DNA from: Pantoea wallisii
Lineage (GTDB): Bacteria; Pseudomonadota; Gammaproteobacteria; Enterobacterales; Enterobacteriaceae
Reading direction: 5' to 3'
DNA length: 53,385 nt
NCBI RefSeq assembly: GCF_002095485.1
Contig: NZ_MLFS01000032.1
Span: forward strand, 1 to 53,385
Positions within the stretch are counted from its first letter, which is position 1, and the number at the start of each line of letters is the position of its first letter. The notes under the pieces were generated by a model. That model had not been told where the DNA came from. It did not search any database and saw only the letters and a program-made list of their open reading frames with translations. The position numbers and the translations under genes are program-made. This document shows, one piece after another, positions 11,166 through 22,316 of this stretch.

Positions 11166-11208
11166 ATCATAGAGAGCGCCATGTTAATTAACTGTGAATG
11201 TAATCACA
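11166..11208 (-). promoter_or_regulatory. mglB promoter: CRP site and -10 element
   Basis: TGTGA-ATGTAA-TCACA at 11193-11208 is a perfect CRP core. On the minus strand a -10 hexamer TATGAT lies at 11166-11171. Placing the start about 7 nt beyond the -10 (near 11159) puts the CRP centre at about -41.5, the class II CRP geometry. The predicted leader to the mglB ATG is about 245 nt. Confidence 0.8.
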
Positions 11209-11210
11209 GA

Positions 11211-11226
11211 TTGGAAACGGTTACAC
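11211..11226 (-). promoter_or_regulatory. Gal-type operator of mglB, overlapping the galS stop codon
   Basis: TTGGAAACGGTTACAC matches the GalR/GalS consensus GTGKAANCGNTTNCAC in 15 of 16 positions. It starts 2 bp upstream of the CRP site and its last 6 bp cover the galS stop codon (11221-11223) and the codon before it. This is the expected site for galactose-relieved repression by GalS/GalR. Confidence 0.8.
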
Positions 11227-12261
11227 GGCGCTATCGCCTGAATTAGTGACCGACTCCACAATTTGCCGCTGCGCCACCGAATGGCGCCGCACCAGCGTTG
11301 GCATAAAGCAGTGACTTGCGTGCGGATCAAGCTCGCCGGCTGCACCTTTCAGTGCCAACTCTGTCGCCAGTTTCGCCATAGAAACAATGGGATAGCGAAC
11401 CGTAGTCAATTGCGGATCGGTGTAACGTGAGATGGGAATGTCGTCAAAACCAATGACAGAGAAATGCTGTGGCACCTGTATACCATTGTCTTTTAACGCC
11501 GTGAGCGCGCCGGCGGCCATACCATCGTTATAAGAGAACACTGCCGTAAGGTGCAGGTTGCGTCCCAGCAGCTCTACCATCGCCGCTTCCCCGCCCTGCA
11601 TATCCGGCTCCGCATGGGCGATCCACGCTTCTGGCGGGCGAATCCCCTGCTCTGCCAGCGCCTGAGTCCAGCCCTCCTGGCGCTGCGTTACATCCTCAAT
11701 CGGGTGCCCTGAACTCAGATAACCGATACGCTGATGGCCCTGCTGTAACAGCATGCGGGTGGCAACTTGCGCACCGGTTACATTATCCAGGCAGACGCAG
11801 CGGTGCTCATAACCTGCAATTGTCCGGTTTATCAACACCATACCAGGAACCTGATCCATAAACTGCATGAGCTCAGCGTCTGAAAGCGTTTTCGCGTGTA
11901 CCACCAGCGCGTTACAGCGTTGACGAATCAGAACCTCAATGGCGTGACGCTCTTTCTCCTCCTGATGCCAGGAGTTACTGATAAGCACATGTTTCTGCAC
12001 GCGCTGCGCCACGGTATCAACCGCTTTGACCAGCGCACCAAAAAACGGATCGGAAACATCCATGACCACCACGCCAATGGTGTCACTGACTTGGGTGGCA
12101 AGTGCCTGGGCGTTGGCATTAGGACGGTATCCCAGCGACTCTACCGCCTGTAGCACGGCTTCGCGGGTATCCGGGGTGACAGCACTGCTGTTATTGAGCA
12201 CACGCGACACGGTGGCAACGGACACACCGGCCTGTCGGGCGACATCACGAATCGTTATCAT
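11221..12261 (-). CDS. galS: HTH-type regulator GalS (mgl repressor)
   Basis: LacI-family isorepressor of the mgl operon and of itself; galactose is the inducer. 346 residues, same as E. coli GalS. An N-terminal HTH ([19 protein letters not shown], residues 2-20) and the hinge helix PNANAQALA are followed by a type I periplasmic-binding effector domain with [20 protein letters not shown] and [20 protein letters not shown]. The HTH is the same as in E. coli, which agrees with the Gal-type operators seen upstream of mglB and galS. It lies directly upstream of mglB in the same direction. Confidence 0.95.
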   Translation of the reverse strand: MITIRDVARQAGVSVATVSRVLNNSSAVTPDTREAVLQAVESLGYRPNANAQALATQVSDTIGVVVMDVSDPFFGALVKAVDTVAQRVQKHVLISNSWHQEEKERHAIEVLIRQRCNALVVHAKTLSDAELMQFMDQVPGMVLINRTIAGYEHRCVCLDNVTGAQVATRMLLQQGHQRIGYLSSGHPIEDVTQRQEGWTQALAEQGIRPPEAWIAHAEPDMQGGEAAMVELLGRNLHLTAVFSYNDGMAAGALTALKDNGIQVPQHFSVIGFDDIPISRYTDPQLTTVRYPIVSMAKLATELALKGAAGELDPHASHCFMPTLVRRHSVAQRQIVESVTNSGDSAV

Positions 12262-12338
12262 GCAGCTGTTCCACAGAGGAAGAAAATGCGCGACTGGCGC
12301 GTAACGGCGCTATTTTGTCAGGGCATCGGGCTTAGCTA

Positions 12339-12373
12339 CGTGAATTACGTCACACAGATGAAAACGGTTACAT
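12339..12373 (-). promoter_or_regulatory. galS control region: CRP site and Gal-type operator
   Basis: CGTGA-ATTACG-TCACA (12339-12354) matches CRP in 9 of 10 core positions. ATGAAAACGGTTACAT (12358-12373) matches the Gal consensus in 13 of 16. The order and spacing (operator 3 bp upstream of CRP) repeat those at mglB, suggesting CRP activation and autorepression of galS. Confidence 0.72.
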
Positions 12374-12403
12374 ACAATTATGCAACCTTTGTGATGGACA
12401 TCA

Positions 12404-13564
12404 TTATCTGATGAGAGAAGAGTTACCGGGTTTGCCAGCTGCCAGCCGGGTCAGTTTCCGCCACAGCCACTCCATGGGCCCCCGGGAGAACACGCGCAGC
12501 CACAGTACGGAAAACAGGATATTAACCAGCCAGATAGCCGGCACAAATGCCAGCAGGTGCAGGCGATCAAACTTCAGGAACAGGTTAAAGCGGTAGAACA
12601 GCGTGGTGCAAATCAGCGTCTGTAGCAGGTAGTTGCTTAGCGCCATACGGCCGACGCACTGAATAGCGTAGCTGAAACGCGTTTTCATCAGTGTGGGCCA
12701 GAAGCCGTAGCAGAGCGCAGCATAGCCAAGGCTGATAAAAGGCGAGGCCAGATCGCGCGGCACCTGCAGAAAAAAGCCGCTCCAGCGAAATTCCCAGCCC
12801 AGCAGCCACTGCGCCACAATGCCGGGGATGGCAATCAGCCAACCAATAGTCAGCAGCAGCGCTGCCGCACGGCGATAGTGCTGTACGCTGAACTGGCCGG
12901 TAAGCCAGCCGCTGCGCATCAGCGCCGCGCCAATCAGCATCAGGCCCGCCAGCTGCCAGCCATACTGCGATGCCAGCGCCATCAGCCCGGATGAAAGATG
13001 ATCAAGACGATTCTGGATAGCTTCCCAGCCGCCTACCAGCTTCCAGTAGCTCTCATACTCCAGATCTGCCGCGCCAGGCAGCCAGGAGCGGGTTGCCTGC
13101 GGGCTGGAGATAGCGCCAAACACCAGCAGCACCGCACAGCCAACCAGATAGAGCAAAACGCCGGTGTGCAGCAGCGCACGATCAGACGGCACTTCACGCA
13201 GCATGCGCCAGACAATCAGCCCAATCAGACCATAGTCCAGCAGGATATCGCCTTCCCACAGGAAGACCGCGTGAATAAATCCGATGAACACCAGCAGCGT
13301 AAGCCGTGAGGTTATCCAGCGGCTGCCGCGCGGGATCTGCATCGCGAGTCCCGCCCCAAACAGCAGCGCAAACAACGTGAGGAACTTCAGCTGCGCCAGG
13401 CCGTCCAGCAGCACCCATGTCCAGGCATCGGACAGCGTAATCTCGCCCTGCCACGCCGGATTGAGGTAGGCGGCTGACGGCAACGCAAAGCCCACAATGT
13501 TCAGCAGCAGAATGCCGAGAATGGCGCAACCACGAATGAAATCCAGCGCGAGATAGCGTTGCAT
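12404..13564 (-). CDS. yeiB: Inner membrane protein YeiB (DUF418 family)
   Basis: 386-residue polytopic membrane protein (E. coli 385) with about ten hydrophobic segments. It has an N-terminal heparan-alpha-glucosaminide acetyltransferase-like half (LDFIRGCAILGILLLNI, AYLNPAWQGE, LFALLFGAGLAMQI) and a C-terminal DUF418 half (GRMALSNYLLQTLICTTLF, LWLRVFSRGPMEWLWRKLT). Biochemical function is unknown. It lies 54 bp after folE and 142 bp before galS on the same strand, the folE-yeiB-galS order of E. coli, but the intervening CRP/Gal sites suggest galS also has its own promoter. Confidence 0.93.
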   Translation of the reverse strand: MQRYLALDFIRGCAILGILLLNIVGFALPSAAYLNPAWQGEITLSDAWTWVLLDGLAQLKFLTLFALLFGAGLAMQIPRGSRWITSRLTLLVFIGFIHAVFLWEGDILLDYGLIGLIVWRMLREVPSDRALLHTGVLLYLVGCAVLLVFGAISSPQATRSWLPGAADLEYESYWKLVGGWEAIQNRLDHLSSGLMALASQYGWQLAGLMLIGAALMRSGWLTGQFSVQHYRRAAALLLTIGWLIAIPGIVAQWLLGWEFRWSGFFLQVPRDLASPFISLGYAALCYGFWPTLMKTRFSYAIQCVGRMALSNYLLQTLICTTLFYRFNLFLKFDRLHLLAFVPAIWLVNILFSVLWLRVFSRGPMEWLWRKLTRLAAGKPGNSSLIR

Positions 13565-13618
13565 TGAGCAGGCCTTAAGCGAGAGGCGTAACGGGCGACA
13601 GTGCGCCGCCCGCTGGCA

Positions 13619-14284
13619 TTAGCTGTGACGTACCGCGCGCAGAAACTCCTGACGCGTATTCTGGCTGGATTTGAACAATCCACCCAGTGAAGTCGTAGTG
13701 GTGGCGCTGGTGGCATCTTTCACGCCGCGCGCTTTAACACAGTAGTGCACTGCGTCGATGGAGACGGCCACGTTGGTCGTGCCAAGCAAGGTTTGCAACG
13801 CCACCAGAACCTGCTGCGTTAAGCGCTCCTGCACCTGCGGACGCTGCGCGAAGAACTGCACGATGCGGTTGATCTTTGACAGGCCAATCACCTTATCTTT
13901 GGGGATATAGGCGACCGTGGCTTTGCCATCAATAATCACGAAGTGGTGCTCGCAGGTACTGGTCAGGGTGATATCACGCACCGTTACCATCTCATCCACT
14001 TTCATTTTGTTTTCAATGACGGTGATTTTCGGGAAGTTGGCGTAGTCGAGGCCAGAGAAAATCTCATCCACATACATCTTAGCGATGCGGTGCGGCGTTT
14101 CCATCAGGCTGTCATCCTCGAGATCCAGATTCAGCAGCTGCATGATTTGGGTCATGTGACCGGCGATTTCGCGCTTACGCGATTCGTCGTCCATCTCACG
14201 CACCGGGGCGCGCAACGGCGTTTCCAGGCCACGCGCCAGCAGCGCTTCGTGAACCAGGGCGGCTTCCTGACTTAAGGTGCTCAT
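13619..14284 (-). CDS. folE: GTP cyclohydrolase 1 (type I)
   Basis: Converts GTP to 7,8-dihydroneopterin triphosphate, the first step of folate (and queuosine) synthesis. 221 residues (E. coli 222). The zinc ligands are visible: C111 and H114 in TSTCEHHF, and C182 in [31 protein letters not shown] and the C-terminal LRAVRH are typical. The frame is open to 14362, but the ATG at 14284 gives the E. coli N-terminus ([14 protein letters not shown]) and has GGAGAG upstream. Transcription from its own 125-bp upstream region is likely. Confidence 0.97.
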   Translation of the reverse strand: MSTLSQEAALVHEALLARGLETPLRAPVREMDDESRKREIAGHMTQIMQLLNLDLEDDSLMETPHRIAKMYVDEIFSGLDYANFPKITVIENKMKVDEMVTVRDITLTSTCEHHFVIIDGKATVAYIPKDKVIGLSKINRIVQFFAQRPQVQERLTQQVLVALQTLLGTTNVAVSIDAVHYCVKARGVKDATSATTTTSLGGLFKSSQNTRQEFLRAVRHS

Positions 14285-14409
14285 CGTACTCTCTCTCCGG
14301 CTGGTGATGCGCCCACAGGTCGGCGCCTGCGGGGGAAATTCTGAGCGCGTATTGTGAAACACAACGCGCGCTTAATCCAGCAATCAATCCGATAGTAGAT
14401 GAAAGCTTT

Positions 14410-15540
14410 TCACGCTGCGGATCGGGGAATAACCAGAGCGCCCGCCAGCAGCAGACCGGCACCGGCGACCCACAGCGCCGGGTCAAGACGGTGCCATAAC
14501 AGGCTGGCGATCCATGACAGCAGCGGCCCGCCCAACTGCCCGATGGCATAGCCGGTAGTGAGCAACCCCGCCAGGTAACGCGCATGGTGCGGCGCCAGTT
14601 CGCGACTGTACTGCAGCGACAGCTGCACTACGCACAGGAAGCCGCCGCCAATCAGCAGCGCGGCAAACAGCAGGCCACTGATGCCCGGCAGTACAACTGC
14701 GGCTATCACGCCAAGCGCCTGTGCCCACAGCACAATCGCCAGACGTAAAGGCGTGCTGCCCCAGCGCCGCGTAATGATCCCCAGCGCAATGCCAGTGACC
14801 GCTGCGCCACCAAACACCGGCCAGACAAACTGCGCAAAGGCGCTGTCAGGAAAGCGCGTTGCCGCCATTTGTGACAGGAACGTAGCGGGCAAAATATAGC
14901 CAAACCCGGCCAGGCTGTAGCTCAGCACCAGGCGTTTAAGCCTGGCGTCCAGTACCAGCGCAGGCGGTGCCCGATCGGGCCGGTGCAGCTGTCCGCTGCG
15001 TGGCAAAAAGCGGGCGATGGCCGCTATCAACAGCAGCGCCAGCACGCCATACGCGGCCCAGGCAAATGCCGCACTGACGCCGCTGGCATGCAACACCACG
15101 GCCAGCATTCCGCTGATAAAAATCCCGGTGCCCGGGCCGGCAAACACCGCTGCGGAGAGCCCCGGTCGCCCATGCTGTAGCAGCTGCTCATTACTCCAGG
15201 CCGCCACCAGCACCATGGCCCAGCCGCTGGCCGCCCCGATCAGGAAGCGCACCAGTCCGTGCAGCCACGGCCCGCTGATACAGGCCGAGAGCAGCGTCAG
15301 CAGCACTGCGCCCCAGACGCCGAGCTGGAGACGCCACTCCACGCGGCGGTGCGCACGCATTGCGTCAAACGAGCCACACAGATAGCCAAGATAGTTAAGC
15401 GCCGCCACCAGGCTGGCGCTGGTTAGCGTCAGCTGATGGTCCTGAATCATCAACGGAACCTGGGGCGTAAAGGCAAATCGCCCAATTCCCATCGCAACCA
15501 CTAAACTTAAAAACGCGCTCAGCGCAACTCGCAACGCCAT
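14410..15540 (-). CDS. YbfB/YjiJ-family MFS transporter
   Basis: 376-residue membrane protein with about 12 hydrophobic segments, related to the YbfB/YjiJ MFS subfamily. Visible family blocks are the N-terminal AMGIGRFAFTPQVPLM, NYLGYLCGSFDAMR and the central FAGPGTGIFISGML. The substrate is unknown; these proteins are usually called predicted sugar/metabolite or drug transporters. It is divergent from the LysR gene at 15644 across 103 bp, the usual regulator/target arrangement, and next to frmAB beyond it. I infer a possible export role linked to that regulator, not a proven one. Confidence 0.8.
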   Translation of the reverse strand: MALRVALSAFLSLVVAMGIGRFAFTPQVPLMIQDHQLTLTSASLVAALNYLGYLCGSFDAMRAHRRVEWRLQLGVWGAVLLTLLSACISGPWLHGLVRFLIGAASGWAMVLVAAWSNEQLLQHGRPGLSAAVFAGPGTGIFISGMLAVVLHASGVSAAFAWAAYGVLALLLIAAIARFLPRSGQLHRPDRAPPALVLDARLKRLVLSYSLAGFGYILPATFLSQMAATRFPDSAFAQFVWPVFGGAAVTGIALGIITRRWGSTPLRLAIVLWAQALGVIAAVVLPGISGLLFAALLIGGGFLCVVQLSLQYSRELAPHHARYLAGLLTTGYAIGQLGGPLLSWIASLLWHRLDPALWVAGAGLLLAGALVIPRSAA

Positions 15541-15563
15541 ACCGGCTCCGGATCGATCCTGTT

Positions 15564-15610
15564 TTCACTTGTCAGCAGCATGCATGACGTTTACACTCAC
15601 GAAAAGTGAA
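15564..15610. promoter_or_regulatory. Inverted repeat in the MFS/LysR divergent promoter region
   Basis: TTCACTT (15564-15570) and AAGTGAA (15604-15610) are perfect inverted copies 33 bp apart in the 103-bp intergenic region. They are a candidate operator pair for the adjacent LysR regulator. Confidence 0.4.
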
Positions 15611-15643
15611 TAATATTAACCAAGTTGTTTACGAGAAGAGAAT

Positions 15644-17726
<2,083 letters not shown>

Positions 17727-17738
17727 TCAGGAGGCGTT

Positions 17739-18581
17739 ATGGCATCCACTCTGGAGCTGCTGGAAGAGCATCGCATCTTTGGCGGCTGGCAGCAGCGCTG
17801 GCGTCACCACTCGGCGGTACTGAACTGTCCGATGACCTTCAGCATCTTTTTGCCGCCGCCGCAGGACGATGCGCCGCCGCCGGTGGTGTGGTTCCTCGCG
17901 GGGCTGACCTGCACGGATGAGAACTTCACGACCAAAGCCGGGGCGCAGCGCGTGGCGGCGGAGCTGGGTCTGGTGCTGATTATGCCTGACACCAGCCCGC
18001 GCGGTGACGAAGTCGCCAATGACAGTGGTTACGATCTCGGTCAGGGCGCAGGATTTTATCTCAACGCCACGCAGCAGCCGTGGGCGGCGCACTACCGTAT
18101 GTTCGATTATCTCAGTCAGGAGTTGCCGGCCCTGGTGGCAGATAATTTCAACCTGAGCGAGCGGCAATCGGTGATGGGCCATTCGATGGGCGGGCACGGT
18201 GCGCTGGTTCTGGCGCTGCGCCTGGGCGGTCGATTTGCATCGGCTTCGGCATTTGCGCCCATCGTCAATCCCACCGAGGTGCCGTGGGGGCAGAAAGCCT
18301 TTGCCGCTTATTTGGGAGACGATCGTCAGGCATGGCGTGAATGGGATAGCTGCCTGCTGATGGGTGAAGTGGAGCAGCGCCTGCCGATTCTGATCGACCA
18401 GGGAGACAGCGATCAGTTCCTTGCCGATCAGCTGCGCCCTGAGCGATTAGAGACGGTTGCGCGCGAGCAGGGTTTTCCCCTGACGTTGCGCATCCAGCCG
18501 GGCTACGATCACAGCTATTTCTTCATCGCCAGCTTCGTAGAGGACCACTTGCGATTCCACGCGAAGCATCTGCTGGTGTAG
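17739..18581 (+). CDS. frmB: S-formylglutathione hydrolase
   Basis: Hydrolyses S-formylglutathione to formate and glutathione, completing the FrmA pathway. 280 residues of alpha/beta-hydrolase (esterase D) type. Nucleophile S149 in [10 protein letters not shown], acid in the IDQGDSDQF loop (about 220-225), base H258 in GYDHSYFF; oxyanion-loop region [13 protein letters not shown] good Shine-Dalgarno (AGGAGG) lies just before the ATG. It is co-transcribed with frmA. E. coli has two such enzymes, FrmB and YeiG; the position after frmA favours frmB. Confidence 0.93.
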   Translation: MASTLELLEEHRIFGGWQQRWRHHSAVLNCPMTFSIFLPPPQDDAPPPVVWFLAGLTCTDENFTTKAGAQRVAAELGLVLIMPDTSPRGDEVANDSGYDLGQGAGFYLNATQQPWAAHYRMFDYLSQELPALVADNFNLSERQSVMGHSMGGHGALVLALRLGGRFASASAFAPIVNPTEVPWGQKAFAAYLGDDRQAWREWDSCLLMGEVEQRLPILIDQGDSDQFLADQLRPERLETVAREQGFPLTLRIQPGYDHSYFFIASFVEDHLRFHAKHLLV

Positions 18582-18597
18582 GGTAAATCTGCGCTCT

Positions 18598-18623
18598 CCC
18601 ACGCGCACTCTCCGTGCGGTGGG
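18598..18623. terminator. Hairpin between convergent frmB and the iron ABC ATPase gene
   Basis: CCCACGCGCAC (18598-18608) pairs with GTGCGGTGGG (18614-18623) with one bulged G and a 5-nt loop. No T run follows. It is a likely end-of-transcript structure. Confidence 0.5.
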
Positions 18624-18642
18624 GGACGCGCAGGCACCTTAT

Positions 18643-19431
18643 CTATATCAGCGACTCTGCCACCAGCCCGTCGATCATGACCTGCGGCATCCCCTGTGAA
18701 CAGTGCTCAATACGGCCGCGCACGCCATAGACCTGCGCCAGCGTATCCGGCGTAATCACCTGCGACGGCGCGCCATCGGCCAGCAGTTTGCCATCCTTCA
18801 GCATCAGCGCATGATCGGCGTGCCTGAGCGCAATGTTAATGTCATGCACCACCACTACCGTGACGATGTCGCGCAGCTGCGTCTCACGCCGGACCAGATC
18901 CATCACGTGGAACTGGTAGTTCAAATCCAGCGCGCTCAGCGGTTCATCCAGCAGCAGCAGCTCCGGGCGCCGAATCAGCGATTGCGCCAGGCCAACCAGC
19001 TGTTTCTGCCCACCTGAGAGCTGATCGAGATAGCGCATAGCCAGATGCGCAATGCCCAGCTGCACCAGCAGATGCATAATTTCTGCCTCACCGGATGCGC
19101 TGTGCAGGCCGCCCGAGGCGCGCTGCGCCACAATGATCGACTCCAGCACATGCAGATGCACGCCCGCCGGAAGCGTCTGCGGCAGGTAGACAACGCGCTG
19201 TGCCCGCCGGGCAAACGGCTGCGTCATAAGCTCTTCGCCGTTCAGCCATAGCTCGCCCTGCCCTTTGCTCAATCCCGCCAGCGCACGCAGCAGCGTCGAT
19301 TTACCGCAGCCGTTCGGGCCAAGCAGCACGGTGATTTTCCCACGCGGCAGATGCGGTACGTTCAGGTCTTCAATGACTTTACGCTTCGGATAGCCGGCAG
19401 AGAGATGGCGAAGGCGTAATCCCTGTTCCAT
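18643..19431 (-). CDS. Iron-siderophore-type ABC transporter ATPase (FecE/FepC family)
   Basis: 262-residue ABC ATPase: Walker A GPNGCGKST (about 38-46), Q-loop VVYLPQTLP, signature LSGGQKQLV, Walker B LLLLDEPLSALD, switch His in VVVHDINIALRHADH. The C-terminal extension is typical of the FecE/FhuC/BtuD group. Its start overlaps the permease stop (TAATG), so translation is coupled. With a Fur box ahead of the permease, ferric-siderophore import is the best inference, but the ligand cannot be told and no binding protein or receptor gene is adjacent. Confidence 0.85.
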   Translation of the reverse strand: MEQGLRLRHLSAGYPKRKVIEDLNVPHLPRGKITVLLGPNGCGKSTLLRALAGLSKGQGELWLNGEELMTQPFARRAQRVVYLPQTLPAGVHLHVLESIIVAQRASGGLHSASGEAEIMHLLVQLGIAHLAMRYLDQLSGGQKQLVGLAQSLIRRPELLLLDEPLSALDLNYQFHVMDLVRRETQLRDIVTVVVVHDINIALRHADHALMLKDGKLLADGAPSQVITPDTLAQVYGVRGRIEHCSQGMPQVMIDGLVAESLI

Positions 19432-20510
19432 TACACGGTCCCCCGATGGCGCAGAATGATGCTGAGGAAGAACGGCACGCCGACCAGCGACGTCACAATC
19501 CCGACGGGGATGATGACGCCGGGGATCAGATTTTTCGAGGCCACTGACGCCAGAGAGAGCACCAGTGCGCCAATCAGTGCGCTGGCGGGCAGATAGTAGC
19601 GGTGATCTTCGCCAAACATCATGCGGGCGATATGCGGCGCCACCAGGCCAATAAAGCCTATCGGGCCCACAAAGGCGACGGCCAGCGCCGAAAGGATACT
19701 GATGCGCAGCAGCGTGGTGAGGCGCAGACGGCGCACATCAATACCGAAGCTGATAGCGCGATCCTCTCCGAGACGCAGCGCGGTGAGCTTCCAGCTGCTG
19801 AGCATTGAGAAAGGAATCAGCACGACAAACGCGGCGGTAAGGACACCGAGTTTCTCCCACGAGGCGCGCGCCAGGCTGCCCATGGTCCAGAACACCAGGC
19901 CCTGCAGAGTATCTTCACTGGCGATGAACTGCATCATGGAGACCAGGGCGTTAAAGGTGAAGACCAGCGCAATGCCAAACAGCACCACACCGGATGTCGA
20001 TACGTTGGTCCAGCGCGTAATGCCGTCGAGCATCAGCGCGGCAAACAGTGCGAAGATGAAAGCGTTAAGCGAGATGAACCACTGATCGGGTACGCCGGGT
20101 ATACCAATACCGAGGATAATGGCCAGCGCGGCGCCAAACGCGGCGGCAGAAGAGACGCCCAGCGTGAAAGGGCTGGCCAATGGGTTGTTCAGAATGGTTT
20201 GCATTTCGGCACCGGCAAGGCCCAGGGAGAACCCGACCACCACCGCCATCAGCGCGTAAGGCAGGCGAATATCCCAGACGATAACGCGGGTACCGGCATC
20301 CATGGCATCAGGATGGATCAGCGTTTGCCACAGGGTTTCAAGCGAGAGCCCGGCCGGGCCGAGGGTAAAATCAAGAATAACCGATGCCACTATCGCCAGC
20401 ACCAGTACCGCAATCAGCATGAGGCGCTGACGCAGTACCTGACGATAACGTGTCAGGGTATCGGCTTCAGTGCCGTTCTCCGCCACCTGCGCGGCGTCCG
20501 TGATACGCAT
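19431..20510 (-). CDS. FecCD-family ABC transporter permease (iron-siderophore type)
   Basis: 359-residue permease with about nine or ten membrane segments and the FecCD blocks: RLPYALMAVVVGFSLGLAGA, NNPLASPFTLGVSSAA, and GFIGLVAPHIAR near the C-terminus, the contact loop for the ATPase. It has a longer cytoplasmic N-terminus (about 30 residues) than FecC or FecD. It is a single permease gene, so it would act as a homodimer with the ATPase encoded next. A Fur box lies 54-72 bp upstream of its ATG. No substrate-binding protein is encoded within several kb on either side. Confidence 0.87.
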   Translation of the reverse strand: MRITDAAQVAENGTEADTLTRYRQVLRQRLMLIAVLVLAIVASVILDFTLGPAGLSLETLWQTLIHPDAMDAGTRVIVWDIRLPYALMAVVVGFSLGLAGAEMQTILNNPLASPFTLGVSSAAAFGAALAIILGIGIPGVPDQWFISLNAFIFALFAALMLDGITRWTNVSTSGVVLFGIALVFTFNALVSMMQFIASEDTLQGLVFWTMGSLARASWEKLGVLTAAFVVLIPFSMLSSWKLTALRLGEDRAISFGIDVRRLRLTTLLRISILSALAVAFVGPIGFIGLVAPHIARMMFGEDHRYYLPASALIGALVLSLASVASKNLIPGVIIPVGIVTSLVGVPFFLSIILRHRGTV

Positions 20511-20563
20511 TATTTAACCTGTTTTCTTATCGTAACCATAACGGCTGCCACAATAGAGCAGGT

Positions 20564-20582
20564 GATAATAATTATCAATTAT
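20564..20582 (-). promoter_or_regulatory. Fur box upstream of the FecCD-type permease
   Basis: Read on the minus strand, this 19-mer matches the Fur consensus GATAATGATAATCATTATC in 14 of 19 positions, with an uninterrupted TGATAAT core and a perfect ATTATC end. It predicts iron-repressed expression of the permease/ATPase pair. Confidence 0.75.
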
Positions 20583-20714
20583 ATGTCTGTAACAAAGCTC
20601 AAACCGCTGGTGCGGTATGGAAACCCGGTGCGCATGAATGCGTATCCTGCGGGCGCCGGGCGGGTCTGGCCGCACAGCGCCTCCAGGATCGCCATTCATG
20701 GCGACCGCCCCGCT

Positions 20715-22180
20715 CTACTGCTTAAAGGTCGGGAACTCCATCTCGCTGTACTTCACAAAACGTGAACCCCGCGTCAGCCGGTAACCGAGCCAGATCAACA
20801 GGAACAGCGGAATCCCGATATAGGTGGCGGCCACGCCGTACCAGTCAATACGATCGGCCAGGAACGCCTGATAATTCTGCCCCAGCGTAATGATCAAACA
20901 GAGCACAAAGGCAAAGATCGGTCCCAGCGGAAAGAAACCTGAACGGTACGGCAGGTCGGCCAGATTATGCCCCTGCGCGGCGTAGCCACGGCGGAAACGA
21001 TAATGGCTGATCGCAATCCCCAGCCAGGCGATAAAGCCGGTCATGCCGGAGGTATTCAGCAGCCACAAATAGACCTCCTGATTGCCAAACTTCGAGCTCA
21101 GGAAACAGAGCCCCGCAACCACGGTCGTGGCCAGCAGCGCGTTACGCGGCACACCGCCCTTCGACAGCTTCGCGAACATGCGCGGCGCTTTGCCCTCCTG
21201 CGCGAGGTTAAACAGCATACGCGTTGATGCGTACATGCCTGAGTTACCCGCGGACAACACCGCCGTGAGGATAACCGCGTTCATAACCGCCGCCGCTGAC
21301 AGCAGACCCGCATTCTGGAACACCAGGGTAAACGGACTGACGCTGATATCGGTCACATCATTGTGCAACAGCTGTGGATCGGTATACGGCAGAATCAGGC
21401 TAATGATCAGAATGGCAAACACGTAGAACAGCAGAATACGCCAGAATACCTGGCGCACCGCGCGCGGAATATTTTTGGCCGGATCTTCCGATTCACCGGC
21501 GGCAATCCCGATCAGTTCGGTGCCCTGGAAGGAGAAACCGACAATCATCGCCACGCCAATCATCGCTGCAAACCCGCCGGCAAACGGCGCATCGCCGACT
21601 GTCCAGTTGTGCCAGCCGGCACCCTCTGCGCCACGCATAATGCCGACAATCATCAGCACGCCGACGATAATAAAGACGATCACGGTCGTGACTTTAATCA
21701 GCGAGAACCAGTATTCGGCTTCGCCAAAGCCCTTCACCGAGATGAAGTTCAGCAGGAACATCAGGCCGAGGAACAGCGCGCTCCAGATCCAGCCCGGCGT
21801 GTCCGGAAACCAGTAGTTCATTACCAGCTGTGAGGCGACGAGATCGACGGCAATGGTCACTGCCCAGTTGTACCAGTAGTTCCAGCCGAGGGCGAAACCA
21901 AAGCCCTCTTCAACGTATTTGGCGCCGTAGGTGGCGAACGAACCGGAAACCGGCATAAACGCTGCGAGTTCGCCAAGGCTGGTCATCAGGAAGTAGACCA
22001 TCAGGCCGATCAGCGCATAAGAGAGCAGTGCACCACCAGGTCCGGCCTGAGAGATAGTGGCGCCCGAGGCGACAAACAGGCCGGTGCCGATGGAGCCGCC
22101 AATGGCGATCATGGTGAGATGGCGCGCTTTTAGTTCACGGCGCAGCCAGGTTGTTGTGTTGTTTTTGAGTCATTATGCAT
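20715..22180 (-). CDS. lysP: Lysine-specific permease LysP (frameshift near 22145)
   Basis: APC-family H+/lysine symporter with 12 membrane segments; in E. coli it also restrains the CadC sensor. The body is an uninterrupted match to E. coli LysP from MIAIGGSIGTGLFVASGAT to the C-terminus. The true N-terminus is in another frame: ATG at 22178-22180 encodes MHNDSKTTQQPG, then one base is missing (GGCTG instead of GGCCTG, 22143-22147), after which LRRELKARHLT joins the main frame. E. coli has ETKTTEAPGLRRELKARHLTM here. With the base restored it has 488 residues (E. coli 489). Annotation from the internal ATG at 22112 would lose the first 23 residues. Confidence 0.93.
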
Positions 22181-22316
22181 GTGTAAACGCTATGCCGGAT
22201 AAAAATAAGGCGCGATTGTAGCAGCAAAGCCTGCACTGTATAGCATTCACCACGGGTTATTAGTTACCTTCATGATCGGCCAGCGATTATTAGCCACAGC
22301 GTAGCCGACGCCGCGC

